Shown here: one piece after another, positions 1 through 5,610 of the stretch
Layout: each line of letters starts with the position of its first letter
How positions within the stretch are numbered: position 1 is the first letter of the stretch
From: Paracoccaceae bacterium
GTDB lineage: Bacteria > Pseudomonadota > Alphaproteobacteria > Rhodobacterales > Rhodobacteraceae
DNA: 5,621 nt
Direction of reading: 5' to 3'
Assembly (NCBI GenBank): GCA_027069385.1
Contig: JALXER010000206.1
Coordinates: forward strand, 1 to 5,621
Position numbers and translations under genes: made by a program
The notes under the pieces: generated by a model
Told to the model about the DNA's origin: nothing
The model's database searches: none
Seen by the model: only the letters and a program-made list of their open reading frames with translations

Positions 1-10
1 TCAGCAGGCA

Positions 11-1174
11 ATGGAAGCGCGCGCAAAGAACAATCCCGCCCCTGCGCCGCAGCTTGTGCCGCCGGTTGCCGCGCCTGCCACCATTCGCAAGCGCCACTGG
101 GGCGTGTTTATCGGGTTTTTCCTGTTGGTGGTGGTGCCGACCGCGCTGGTTTACGCCTATCTAACCACCATGGCCGCGCCGCAGTTTACCTCTACCGTCG
201 GGTTTTCGGTACGCAACGAGGACAGCGCCCCGACGCTGGACCTGCTGGGCGGGGTTAGCGGCATTTCTTCGGGCGGGGCCTCGGATACCGATATCCTGTA
301 CGAATTTATCCAAAGCCAGCAACTGGTTAGCGCGGTGAATGACCAGCTTGACCTGTACGCGCTGTTCAGCAAGCCCCAGAATGATCCGGTATTTGCCTTT
401 GATCCCGACCAGCCGATCGAGGCTTTGGTCGATTACTGGCCACGCATGGTCAAAATCTTTTACGACGCGGGCACAAGGCTGATCGAATTGCGGGTGCGGG
501 CCTTTGATCCGGACGACGCGCAGGCGATTGCGCAATCCATATTTGACCAGTCCAGCCTGATGATCAACGACCTGAACACCGCGGCGCGTGCCGATGCCAC
601 GCGCTATGCCCGTCAGGAACTGGATACCTCGGTCGAGCGGCTGAAAGCTGCGCGGCAGGCCCTGGTAGCCTTTCGCAATGAAAACCAGATCGTTGACCCG
701 AGCGCGGATATTCAGGGGCAGATGGGGTTGCTCAATACCTTGCAAACCCAGTTGGCCGAAGCGCTGATCGACCTTGATTTGCTGCGAGAGGTAACGGGCG
801 ATGCCGACCCGCGTATAGAACAGGCCACCCGCAAGATCGCGGTGATCGAGGCGCGCATCGCCGAAGAGCGCTCCAAATTCGGCCTGACCGGAGATCCGGG
901 CGCCTATGCCAGCCTGATCGGCCGTTTCGAGGCGTTGAATGTCGATCTGGAATTTGCCCAGAGCGCCTATCTGTCGGCGCTGGCCGCCTTTGATACCACC
1001 CTGTCCGAGGCCAACCGCCAAAGCCGCTATCTGGTTGCCTATGTCAAACCCACACTGGCGCAAAGCAGCCAAAGCCCCGATGTGCCGATGCTGGTCGGGC
1101 TGACCGCGCTGTTTCTGTTGCTGGTCTGGACCGTCGGGGTGTTGGTGATCTATGCGGTTCGGGACCGAAGGTAG
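11..1174 (+). CDS. kpsE: Capsule polysaccharide export inner-membrane protein (KpsE/BexC/CtrB family)
   Basis: This is probably the polysaccharide co-polymerase-like subunit of an ABC-type capsule exporter, which is anchored in the inner membrane and bridges the periplasm towards the outer-membrane channel. The 387-residue protein has a Pro/Ala-rich cytoplasmic N-terminus with a basic patch (RKRH, 26-29) and a first membrane helix at about 31-50. A long periplasmic part follows, with heptad-like, charged, coiled-coil-prone stretches at about 195-290. The segment YLVAYVKPTLAQ (340-351) sits where the family has its conserved proline-rich motif, just before the second membrane helix (about 359-382) and a short basic tail. 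Length and two-helix topology fit the family. The frame stays open to the left window edge and no well-placed ribosome site is visible in the 10 bases before ATG 11, so the true start may lie upstream. The ATPase gene follows after 6 bases, which indicates one operon. The gene symbol is by family only. Confidence 0.85.
   Translation: MEARAKNNPAPAPQLVPPVAAPATIRKRHWGVFIGFFLLVVVPTALVYAYLTTMAAPQFTSTVGFSVRNEDSAPTLDLLGGVSGISSGGASDTDILYEFIQSQQLVSAVNDQLDLYALFSKPQNDPVFAFDPDQPIEALVDYWPRMVKIFYDAGTRLIELRVRAFDPDDAQAIAQSIFDQSSLMINDLNTAARADATRYARQELDTSVERLKAARQALVAFRNENQIVDPSADIQGQMGLLNTLQTQLAEALIDLDLLREVTGDADPRIEQATRKIAVIEARIAEERSKFGLTGDPGAYASLIGRFEALNVDLEFAQSAYLSALAAFDTTLSEANRQSRYLVAYVKPTLAQSSQSPDVPMLVGLTALFLLLVWTVGVLVIYAVRDRR
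1167..1171 (+). promoter_or_regulatory. Ribosome binding site of the KpsT-type gene
   Basis: GAAGG lies 9 bases before ATG 1181 and overlaps the last codons of the upstream export gene. It supports ATG 1181 as the start and suggests that the two genes are translated from one transcript. Confidence 0.6.
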
Positions 1175-1180
1175 CGCCGC

Positions 1181-1846
1181 ATGATCCGGTTGGAAAACCT
1201 GTCGAAAACCTTTGCGCTGCATGGCCAGCGGGTGGTGGTGGCGCGCCATATCAACGCGCAGTTTCCCACCGGTTCGCGGGTGGCGTTGCTGGGGCGCAAC
1301 GGGGCGGGTAAATCCAGCCTGCTGGCCATGATTGCCGGTACGCTGGACCCGGATTCGGGGCGGGTAGTGCGGCAAGGCTCGGTGTCGTGGCCGGTCGGGT
1401 TTTCGGGCAGCTTTCATCCCGATCTGACCGGCGCGCAAAACACCCGGTTCATCGCGCGGGTTTATCGGGTCGACTCGGACGAGCTGAGCCGTTTCGTGCT
1501 GGATTTCTCCGAGTTGAAAGAGCAGTTCTATCTGCCGGTGCGCACCTATTCGTCGGGGATGAAATCGCGGCTGGCCTTTGGCGTTTCGATGGGGATTCCG
1601 TTTGATACCTATCTGGTGGACGAGGTAACCGCCGTGGGGGATGCGGTGTTCAAGACCAAATCCAATCGGGTATTCATGGACCGGATGGCGCGCAGCGGCG
1701 CGATTGTGGTGTCCCATTCCCTGAACATCGTCAAACGGTTATGCGATTCCGGCGCGGTGCTGGAAGACGGGGTGCTTAGCTATTACGCCGATGTGCAAGA
1801 CGCGATTTCGCACCACAAGGCAAGCATGCGCCGACAGGGGGCCTAG
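1181..1846 (+). CDS. kpsT: Polysaccharide export ABC transporter ATP-binding protein (KpsT/BexA/CtrD family)
   Basis: This is the cytoplasmic ATPase that would power export of a capsule-like polysaccharide through a KpsM-type permease. The 221 residues contain a complete ABC nucleotide-binding core: Walker A GRNGAGKS (38-45), the family-typical SWPVGF...LTGAQN segment (69-87), an ABC signature in the KpsT form YSSGM (123-127), Walker B YLVDE with D147/E148, and the switch histidine H179 in VSHS. All catalytic residues are present. The size matches the short KpsT/BexA type and lacks the C-terminal sugar-binding domain of Wzt-type ATPases, which points to a capsule exporter rather than O-antigen export with substrate selection. 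The gene starts 6 bases after the KpsE-type gene. No permease follows, because the next gene lies on the other strand. Its TAG stop overlaps the stop of that convergent gene by four bases. Confidence 0.93.
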   Translation: MIRLENLSKTFALHGQRVVVARHINAQFPTGSRVALLGRNGAGKSSLLAMIAGTLDPDSGRVVRQGSVSWPVGFSGSFHPDLTGAQNTRFIARVYRVDSDELSRFVLDFSELKEQFYLPVRTYSSGMKSRLAFGVSMGIPFDTYLVDEVTAVGDAVFKTKSNRVFMDRMARSGAIVVSHSLNIVKRLCDSGAVLEDGVLSYYADVQDAISHHKASMRRQGA

Positions 1847-2631
1847 CCGGGGCAGCCGTTGGACTCGGCGGCGGTGCCGTCGGCCAGAACCGTGACGCGC
1901 AGGTCATCGCGGTTCAGCAGCAACGGACCGGCACCGTAATTGCGCAAATCCGCCTGTGCCGAAATAGAGCGCCCCTGAAGGGTCATCACGGATTCGGAAA
2001 TCCACACATCGGGGTCGTTATACTCGATCACCACCACCGGATCTTGCAGCCGCTGCCTTGTGCGCAGGCTGGCGGTAATGCGAAAGCCGGAATCGGTGGG
2101 TTCTATGGCGCAGGAAATATCGCGCAATCCGGCGCGTCTGGCCGGTTCGGGCACCGCTTGCAGCGCCTGTGCAATGGCCGCCTGCCCTTCGATCCGGTCA
2201 CCGTCAAGGCGGGCCAGAAACAGTTTCTCGGCCGGAATGCAGATCGTCGAACAAACGCCGAATTCTAGGTTGAGCGCAACGCGCACCGCGCCGTCCTGCT
2301 CGGGGGTGATGCGGATGGGCAACACGAACGAGCCTTTATAGCCGATGGTATTGATACCGGCGGTATCGAACACATGCGGGGCGGGCCAGGTGACCTCTAC
2401 CGCGCCGATATTGCGCGAGCCTGTCCAGTCAAAGCGCGGCGGAATGCCACCGCTGCCCGGGGCGCGCCAATAGGTTTTCCAGCCCGGGTTCAGATCAAAG
2501 GCCAGCCCGAACTGGTAATCCCCGTCGGCGGTTCGCCAGCCGTTTAGCAGCCGGACCGAGCCAAAATCGGTATCCTGCGCCAGCACAAGCCCGGGCAGGG
2601 TCAGAAAAAGAAAAGTCAACAGTTTGAACAT
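1843..2631 (-). CDS. Secreted DsbD N-terminal-domain (thiol-disulfide interchange) protein
   Basis: This is a predicted periplasmic thiol-redox protein resembling only the N-terminal (alpha) domain of DsbD, which normally passes electrons to periplasmic partners. The 262 residues begin with a clear signal peptide: MFKLL, a hydrophobic core, and likely cleavage after LVLA at residue 18. The mature part has the family-like segments GWKTYWRAPG (50-59), GIPPRFDW (62-69) and NTIGYKGSFVLP (94-105), then the probable redox pair in VCSTICIP (C127, C131). Two further cysteines, C174 and C260 near the C-terminus, could form a structural disulfide. No membrane domain and no thioredoxin-like C-terminal domain follow, so it is a stand-alone alpha-like domain. 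ATG 2631 was chosen because the signal peptide starts there and AGGTG (2636-2640) precedes it. The frame's long upstream extension across yqgE is not used. It is divergent from yqgE and convergent with kpsT. The electron partner is unknown. Confidence 0.87.
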   Translation of the reverse strand: MFKLLTFLFLTLPGLVLAQDTDFGSVRLLNGWRTADGDYQFGLAFDLNPGWKTYWRAPGSGGIPPRFDWTGSRNIGAVEVTWPAPHVFDTAGINTIGYKGSFVLPIRITPEQDGAVRVALNLEFGVCSTICIPAEKLFLARLDGDRIEGQAAIAQALQAVPEPARRAGLRDISCAIEPTDSGFRITASLRTRQRLQDPVVVIEYNDPDVWISESVMTLQGRSISAQADLRNYGAGPLLLNRDDLRVTVLADGTAAESNGCPG

Positions 2632-2635
2632 GGGG

Positions 2636-2640
2636 CACCT
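2636..2640 (-). promoter_or_regulatory. Ribosome binding site deciding the start of the DsbD-like gene
   Basis: On the minus strand AGGTG stands 4 bases before ATG 2631. Together with the signal peptide that begins at this ATG, it excludes the much longer in-frame extension that runs antisense to yqgE. Confidence 0.6.
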
Positions 2641-2658
2641 GATTGCATCGCTTGTCAC

Positions 2659-2664
2659 CATATA
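2659..2664 (-). promoter_or_regulatory. Possible -10 element for the DsbD-like gene
   Basis: TATATG on the minus strand lies about 28 bases before the start codon, giving a short leader of roughly 20 bases if used. No good -35 hexamer is seen at the usual distance. The inverted repeat at 2676-2700 occupies that position. This is inference only. Confidence 0.3.
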
Positions 2665-2675
2665 CCGCAATTTGC

Positions 2676-2700
2676 CGCAAGGAAAAGTAACTTCCTTGCG
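2676..2700. repeat. Perfect 9-bp inverted repeat in a divergent promoter region
   Basis: CGCAAGGAA (2676-2684) and its exact reverse complement TTCCTTGCG (2692-2700) flank a 7-base spacer, AAGTAAC. A further CCGCAA at 2665-2670 lies exactly 10 bases before the CCGCAA at 2675-2680, so three CGCAA half-sites sit on roughly one helical face. The repeat lies between the starts of the DsbD-like gene and yqgE and covers the expected -35 area of the former. It could be an operator for a dimeric regulator or a hairpin in the yqgE leader. No T-run follows, so it is not a canonical terminator. Confidence 0.65.
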
Positions 2701-2745
2701 AAGTCGCTGCTTGAATTCCGGCGGCAAAGAGGGCATCTCGGAAGT

Positions 2746-3327
2746 ATGGAACCGACAAGCTTTGAAGAAATCCCGTTTCTGGACGGCAAATTGCTGGTGG
2801 CGATGCCCGGCATGGGCGATCCGCGCTTTGAAAAAGCGGTGGTGTTTATCTGTGCGCATTCGCCCGAAGGGGCCATGGGGCTGATGATCAACAAACCGGC
2901 CTATAATATCGGCTTTGGCGAGTTGATGGAGCAGTTGAATATTGCGTGGGACAAAACACGCACCGCGCCCAAGGTACGCCTTGGCGGGCCGGTTGAACAC
3001 GGGCGTGGTTTTGTGCTGCATTCGGCCGAATACCATGTGGAGGATTCCTCTATGGTGGTGAATGACGTTTTCGCCATGACCGCGACGCTGGATATTCTGC
3101 GCGATATTTCCAAAGGGCAGGGACCGGAACGCGCGGTGTTGACGCTGGGCTATACCGGCTGGGCACCCGGACAGCTGGAGGCCGAATTGCAGGCCAATGG
3201 CTGGGTGATTTGCGAGGCGACTCCGCATCTGGTTTACGAGGTCGAGGATGGGCAAAAGTGGCTGGAAGCGCTGAAAACCCTTGGCTTTGATCCGCGCCTG
3301 CTATCATCCGGTGGCGGCAGCGCCTGA
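2746..3327 (+). CDS. YqgE/AlgH family protein
   Basis: This is a member of the widespread YqgE/AlgH (DUF179) family, whose biochemical role is not settled. AlgH has been linked to regulation in Pseudomonas, but no mechanism can be read here. The 193 residues cover the whole family domain: AMPGMGDPRFEKAV (19-32), CAHSPEGAMGLMINKP (36-51), LGGPVEHGRGFVLHS (79-93), the acidic/serine stretch around 99-107, and LGYTGWAPGQLEAEL (134-148) followed by NGWV (151-154). The length is close to the usual 185-195, and there is no signal peptide or membrane segment. ATG 2746 is preceded by AAAGAGGG (2726-2733), a purine-rich site with a rather long 12-base spacing; GGAAG at 2740-2744 is too close to serve. 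The tail after residue 185 is a short Gly/Ser-rich end. The gene is divergent from the DsbD-like gene across a 114-base region and convergent with the glycosyltransferase. Confidence 0.95.
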   Translation: MEPTSFEEIPFLDGKLLVAMPGMGDPRFEKAVVFICAHSPEGAMGLMINKPAYNIGFGELMEQLNIAWDKTRTAPKVRLGGPVEHGRGFVLHSAEYHVEDSSMVVNDVFAMTATLDILRDISKGQGPERAVLTLGYTGWAPGQLEAELQANGWVICEATPHLVYEVEDGQKWLEALKTLGFDPRLLSSGGGSA

Positions 3328-3406
3328 GGGCGCGGCGCGTCTGGCGTGGTAATACTTGCCCCGTTGCGCCCGCGCCGCCCTGCAACCAAAGCTCGTGGGG
3401 CAGGGT
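3328..3406. other. Convergent intergenic spacer, no clear terminator
   Basis: These 79 bases separate the ends of yqgE and the glycosyltransferase gene. GGCGCGG (3329-3335) can pair with CCGCGCC (3370-3376), and TGCCCC can pair with GGGGCA around 3357-3402. Both have long loops and no T-run, so neither is a convincing intrinsic terminator. No ORF or RNA gene was recognised. Confidence 0.5.
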
Positions 3407-4078
3407 TCAATAGCGGCGAGACAGGGATTCGGGGGAAGCGCCGGCAAGATAGCGGGTCAGCCGCCACAGGTTGCGCGCCCCCTGCCGCCCCCAGCCATTT
3501 TGCACATAGCGCGCAGCGCTGGTGGTTGCGGTCGCGTTTATCGCCAGCAGGTGGCCGCGAAGGTTGCGGGCCATGGCGACGTCTTCCATCAGGGGGATAT
3601 CGGCATAGCCGCCGGTCTGGTCATAAAGCTTGCGCGGGATCAGCAGGCCCTGATCGCCATAGGGCAGCCCAAAGACGCGGCTGCGCAGGTTGGCCCAGCG
3701 GGCAGTCAGCGCCGCCCCGGGGCCGGAATGGTCAAAACGCAGGCGAAAATACCCGGCTTTGCCGGTCGGCAGGTGCTGGCTGACGGCGGATGCCCAGTCC
3801 TTAGCAAGGCGGGTGTCGGCATGAAGGAACAGCAGCCAGTCGGCCCCTGCCGCCCGCGCCCCCGCCGCCAGTTGCCTGCCGCGACCGGTAGGGCCGGTCA
3901 GCAGGCATGCTCCGGCGTGATCTGCAATCGTGGCGATATCGTCGCTTGATCCGCCATCGGACAGGATCAGCTCGTGGATCAGCCCCGCCTTTAGCCCCGG
4001 TGCTAGTGCGGCCAGCGTCGGGCCGATTTCCGGTGCGGCGTTCAGGGTCGGAATGACAATGCTAAGCGGTGCGGGCAT
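3407..4078 (-). CDS. Family 2 glycosyltransferase, rSAM/selenodomain-associated type (TIGR04283-like)
   Basis: This is a predicted cytoplasmic GT-A fold glycosyltransferase of the small group often annotated as arsenosugar-biosynthesis or rSAM/selenodomain-associated transferase 2. The acceptor is not known from sequence. The 223 residues show the nucleotide-sugar binding strand SIVIPTLN (6-13), ILSDGGSSDD (38-47), GRGRQLAAG (65-73), the metal-binding region LFLHADTRL (83-91), PYGDQGLLIPR (139-149), and the group-typical IPLMEDVAMARNL (161-173). No membrane helix is evident, unlike many GT2 enzymes. ATG 4078 gives the classic short lead-in to the first strand. An in-frame TTG at 4102 would add eight residues, and neither start has a strong ribosome site. 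The usual partner transferase (TIGR04282/DUF2064) is not adjacent on either side. The gene is divergent from ygfZ by 52 bases and convergent with yqgE. Confidence 0.88.
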   Translation of the reverse strand: MPAPLSIVIPTLNAAPEIGPTLAALAPGLKAGLIHELILSDGGSSDDIATIADHAGACLLTGPTGRGRQLAAGARAAGADWLLFLHADTRLAKDWASAVSQHLPTGKAGYFRLRFDHSGPGAALTARWANLRSRVFGLPYGDQGLLIPRKLYDQTGGYADIPLMEDVAMARNLRGHLLAINATATTSAARYVQNGWGRQGARNLWRLTRYLAGASPESLSRRY

Positions 4079-4095
4079 AGGGTATTCTAACAGGG

Positions 4096-4124
4096 CTGGC
4101 AATATGATGCGAGCGCCTTATATA
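4096..4124 (+). promoter_or_regulatory. Candidate promoter for ygfZ (possibly leaderless)
   Basis: CTGGCA (4096-4101) and TATATA (4119-4124) are separated by 17 bases and resemble -35 and -10 hexamers, each matching consensus at four of six positions. Transcription would then begin about at A4131 of the ATG, giving a leaderless mRNA. The -10 area CCTTATATAGG is nearly symmetrical, so TATATA could also serve the divergent glycosyltransferase gene, although no good -35 is seen in that direction. Positions are read directly; function is inferred. Confidence 0.4.
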
Positions 4125-4130
4125 GGGGGC

Positions 4131-4877
4131 ATGACAAACGGATTTCAGGATAAATCGCGGCAGGTGCTGCGTATTGGCGGGGCCGACCGGATCAGGTTTC
4201 TGAACGATCTGGTCAGCAACAAGGTGGCTGGGGATATCGTCTATGCGGCGCTGTTGACGCCGCAGGGGAAATACCTGTTCGATTTCTTTCTGGTGCTGCG
4301 CGCGGACCATATTCTGCTGGATGTGGCAGCGGATCGAGCGGGCGCGCTGGCGCAACGCCTTGCCATGTACCGGCTGCGTGCCGATGTAACGATCGAGGCC
4401 TCGGACCTGCCGGTCTGGCGCGGGATCGGGGACAGGCCCGCCGGTGCGCTGCCCGATCCGCGCCACGTGGCCATGGGCTGGCGCGCCTTTGGTGCGGTCG
4501 AGGCAGGCCCGCTGGCACATGATTATTTCGAGGCGCTGCGGGTGGAACATGTGATCCCCGGGCCGGAGCTGATCGAGAACGAAACCTATATTCTGGAGGC
4601 GGGGTTCGAGCGCCTGAACGGCGTTGATTTTCGCAAAGGCTGCTATGTCGGACAGGAAATTACCGCACGGATGAAGCACAAGACCGAGTTGAAAAAGGGG
4701 CTGGCCAAGGTGCATATTGCCGGTGAAGCGCCGCCCTTTGGCACTGAAATAACCAGCGGGGGCAAGCCGGCGGGGGTGCTTTACAGCGTGGCTGGCAATC
4801 AGGGTATCGCGTATCTGCGCTTTGACCGGGCGCAGGGGGAAATGCAGGCAGGGGCGGCGGTGCTGACCCGTGCTTGA
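4131..4877 (+). CDS. ygfZ: Folate-binding YgfZ/Iba57-type protein (Fe-S cluster maintenance)
   Basis: This is a tetrahydrofolate-binding protein related to the GcvT fold. Family members (E. coli YgfZ, eukaryotic Iba57) support assembly or repair of certain Fe-S enzymes such as MiaB. The 248-residue form carries the lead-in VLRIGGADRIRFLNDLVSN (12-30), LLTPQGKYLFDFFL (41-54), and the diagnostic signature KGCYVGQE (169-176) with its key cysteine C171. The length is that of the compact alphaproteobacterial type, shorter than E. coli YgfZ (about 326). ATG 4131 fits the family N-terminus. ATG 4104 is a real alternative: it is in frame, adds nine residues, and has AGGG (4092-4095) eight bases before it, whereas AGGGGG (4124-4129) is too close to ATG 4131 unless the message is leaderless. 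The 3' end overlaps the kinase gene by eight bases, suggesting translational coupling. Confidence 0.93.
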   Translation: MTNGFQDKSRQVLRIGGADRIRFLNDLVSNKVAGDIVYAALLTPQGKYLFDFFLVLRADHILLDVAADRAGALAQRLAMYRLRADVTIEASDLPVWRGIGDRPAGALPDPRHVAMGWRAFGAVEAGPLAHDYFEALRVEHVIPGPELIENETYILEAGFERLNGVDFRKGCYVGQEITARMKHKTELKKGLAKVHIAGEAPPFGTEITSGGKPAGVLYSVAGNQGIAYLRFDRAQGEMQAGAAVLTRA

Positions 4878-5562
4878 CGCGCTGGCTGCATGGGGCGAAT
4901 TTACGGTGCTGGGGCCGCTGAAAGGCGGGCATCGCAATAAAGCACTCAAGGTTCGTTCCGGGGATGGTGTGTTTGTGGCCAAGTCCTCGCGCCGAAGCGA
5001 GGCGGCGCTGCGCTGGCTGGAACCGGTGTTCGATCTGGCAGAGACCGCCGGATTTCGGGTGCCTCGACTGGTCGAAAGCAAGGGCGGGAAGGTGCTGGAA
5101 AACGGTTGGACGCTGGAGCCGTTTTTGCCGGGCCGACCTGTGACAGGGGGGCTGAAAGCAACCGCCCCGATGATTGCACGGTTTCACGATCTAGCCAAGG
5201 GGGTTGGCCAACGCCCCGGATTTGCGTCGGCAAGCGCGCTGCTGAGGCAGCATAAAAGCGGGGATATTGATTTGTCTTGCATGCCCGCTAGGCTGGTTGC
5301 AAAACTGCGTGCGGCGTGGCGCGACCTGCCCGAAGCTCAGACCGTGATCCATGCCGACCTGTACGGGGTGAATCTATTGTTGGCGCCGGGCCTTGCTCCT
5401 GCGCTGATAGATTGGGACGAAGCCCGTCGGGACACCGCGGTTTTCGATAGACTTGACCCCGAGTATAACCGCGCCAGAACCGCGTGGGAAATTGCCGCAT
5501 GCTGGCAGATCGAACCGGATCGGGCCAGAAGGTTAGCCGACGGGTTTGAGGGTTCATCCTAA
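4870..5562 (+). CDS. APH-fold (aminoglycoside phosphotransferase family) small-molecule kinase
   Basis: This is a predicted ATP-dependent kinase of the aminoglycoside/choline/fructosamine kinase superfamily; the substrate is unknown. The 230 residues contain a glycine-rich N-lobe turn LKGGHRNKALKV (17-28), a probable ATP-contacting lysine K38 in VFVAKSS, the hinge-like LEPFLPGRP (82-90), the catalytic loop HADLYGVN with H161, D163 and N168, and the metal-binding DWD at 181-183 followed by ARRDTAVFD (185-193). All expected catalytic positions are present, so it is probably active, although shorter than typical APH enzymes (about 260-300). The start is GTG 4870; a nearby ATG at 4890 is out of frame. 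The ribosome site is weak (AGGGG around 4850-4854), and the start lies inside the end of ygfZ, so reinitiation after ygfZ is likely. The general family name does not imply antibiotic resistance here. Confidence 0.85.
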   Translation: MLDALAAWGEFTVLGPLKGGHRNKALKVRSGDGVFVAKSSRRSEAALRWLEPVFDLAETAGFRVPRLVESKGGKVLENGWTLEPFLPGRPVTGGLKATAPMIARFHDLAKGVGQRPGFASASALLRQHKSGDIDLSCMPARLVAKLRAAWRDLPEAQTVIHADLYGVNLLLAPGLAPALIDWDEARRDTAVFDRLDPEYNRARTAWEIAACWQIEPDRARRLADGFEGSS

Positions 5563-5564
5563 TC

Positions 5565-5581
5565 CGGGCCTCTCCCGCCCG
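5565..5581. repeat. Short stem-loop just after the kinase gene
   Basis: CGGGC (5565-5569) and GCCCG (5577-5581) can pair around the 7-base loop CTCTCCC. It starts three bases after the kinase stop codon. With no T-run it is a weak candidate terminator or the outer part of a composite repeat with the next hairpin. Confidence 0.4.
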
Positions 5582-5586
5582 TCGTC

Positions 5587-5610
5587 GGCGCATTGCATTC
5601 GCAATGCGCC
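5587..5610. repeat. Perfect 10-bp stem hairpin; intergenic palindromic repeat or transcription end
   Basis: GGCGCATTGC (5587-5596) and GCAATGCGCC (5601-5610) are exact reverse complements around the 4-base loop ATTC. The hairpin lies 24 bases after the kinase stop. The bases after it (TCCTCCCGTTG) have no T-run on the plus strand, so a classic intrinsic terminator is not supported. It may protect the 3' end of the ygfZ-kinase message or be a copy of a dispersed intergenic palindrome, and it may continue beyond the window. Confidence 0.7.

Noticed and set aside
161..1717. A 518-codon open frame on the minus strand across the two export genes
   Set aside because: Its product is rich in His, Gln and Arg with no recognisable domain, and it is exactly antisense to two well-supported genes. 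It is a codon-bias shadow.
2632..3255. N-terminal extension of the minus-strand DsbD-like frame to 470 residues
   Set aside because: The extension is antisense to yqgE and has low-complexity basic composition. The signal peptide and ribosome site place the start at 2631.
3328..3406. Possible bidirectional terminator between yqgE and the glycosyltransferase gene
   Set aside because: The pairing segments have loops of about 34 bases and there is no T-run on either strand.
3346..3949. Plus-strand open frames of 145 and 197 codons opposite the glycosyltransferase
   Set aside because: They have Arg/Gly/Ala-rich products without motifs and no ribosome site, and they lie antisense to a gene with clear GT2 motifs.
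3930..4103. Upstream extension of the ygfZ frame to position 3930
   Set aside because: It runs antisense through the glycosyltransferase start and is not like the N-terminus of YgfZ proteins.
4062..5081. Minus-strand 339-codon open frame opposite ygfZ and the kinase
   Set aside because: It has no recognisable domain and a composition typical of antisense frames in GC-rich DNA. The plus-strand genes carry diagnostic signatures.
4870..5562. Antibiotic resistance gene (aminoglycoside phosphotransferase)
   Set aside because: Only the general kinase fold is supported. The context is chromosomal housekeeping genes with no mobile element or resistance cassette features, and the substrate cannot be read from sequence.
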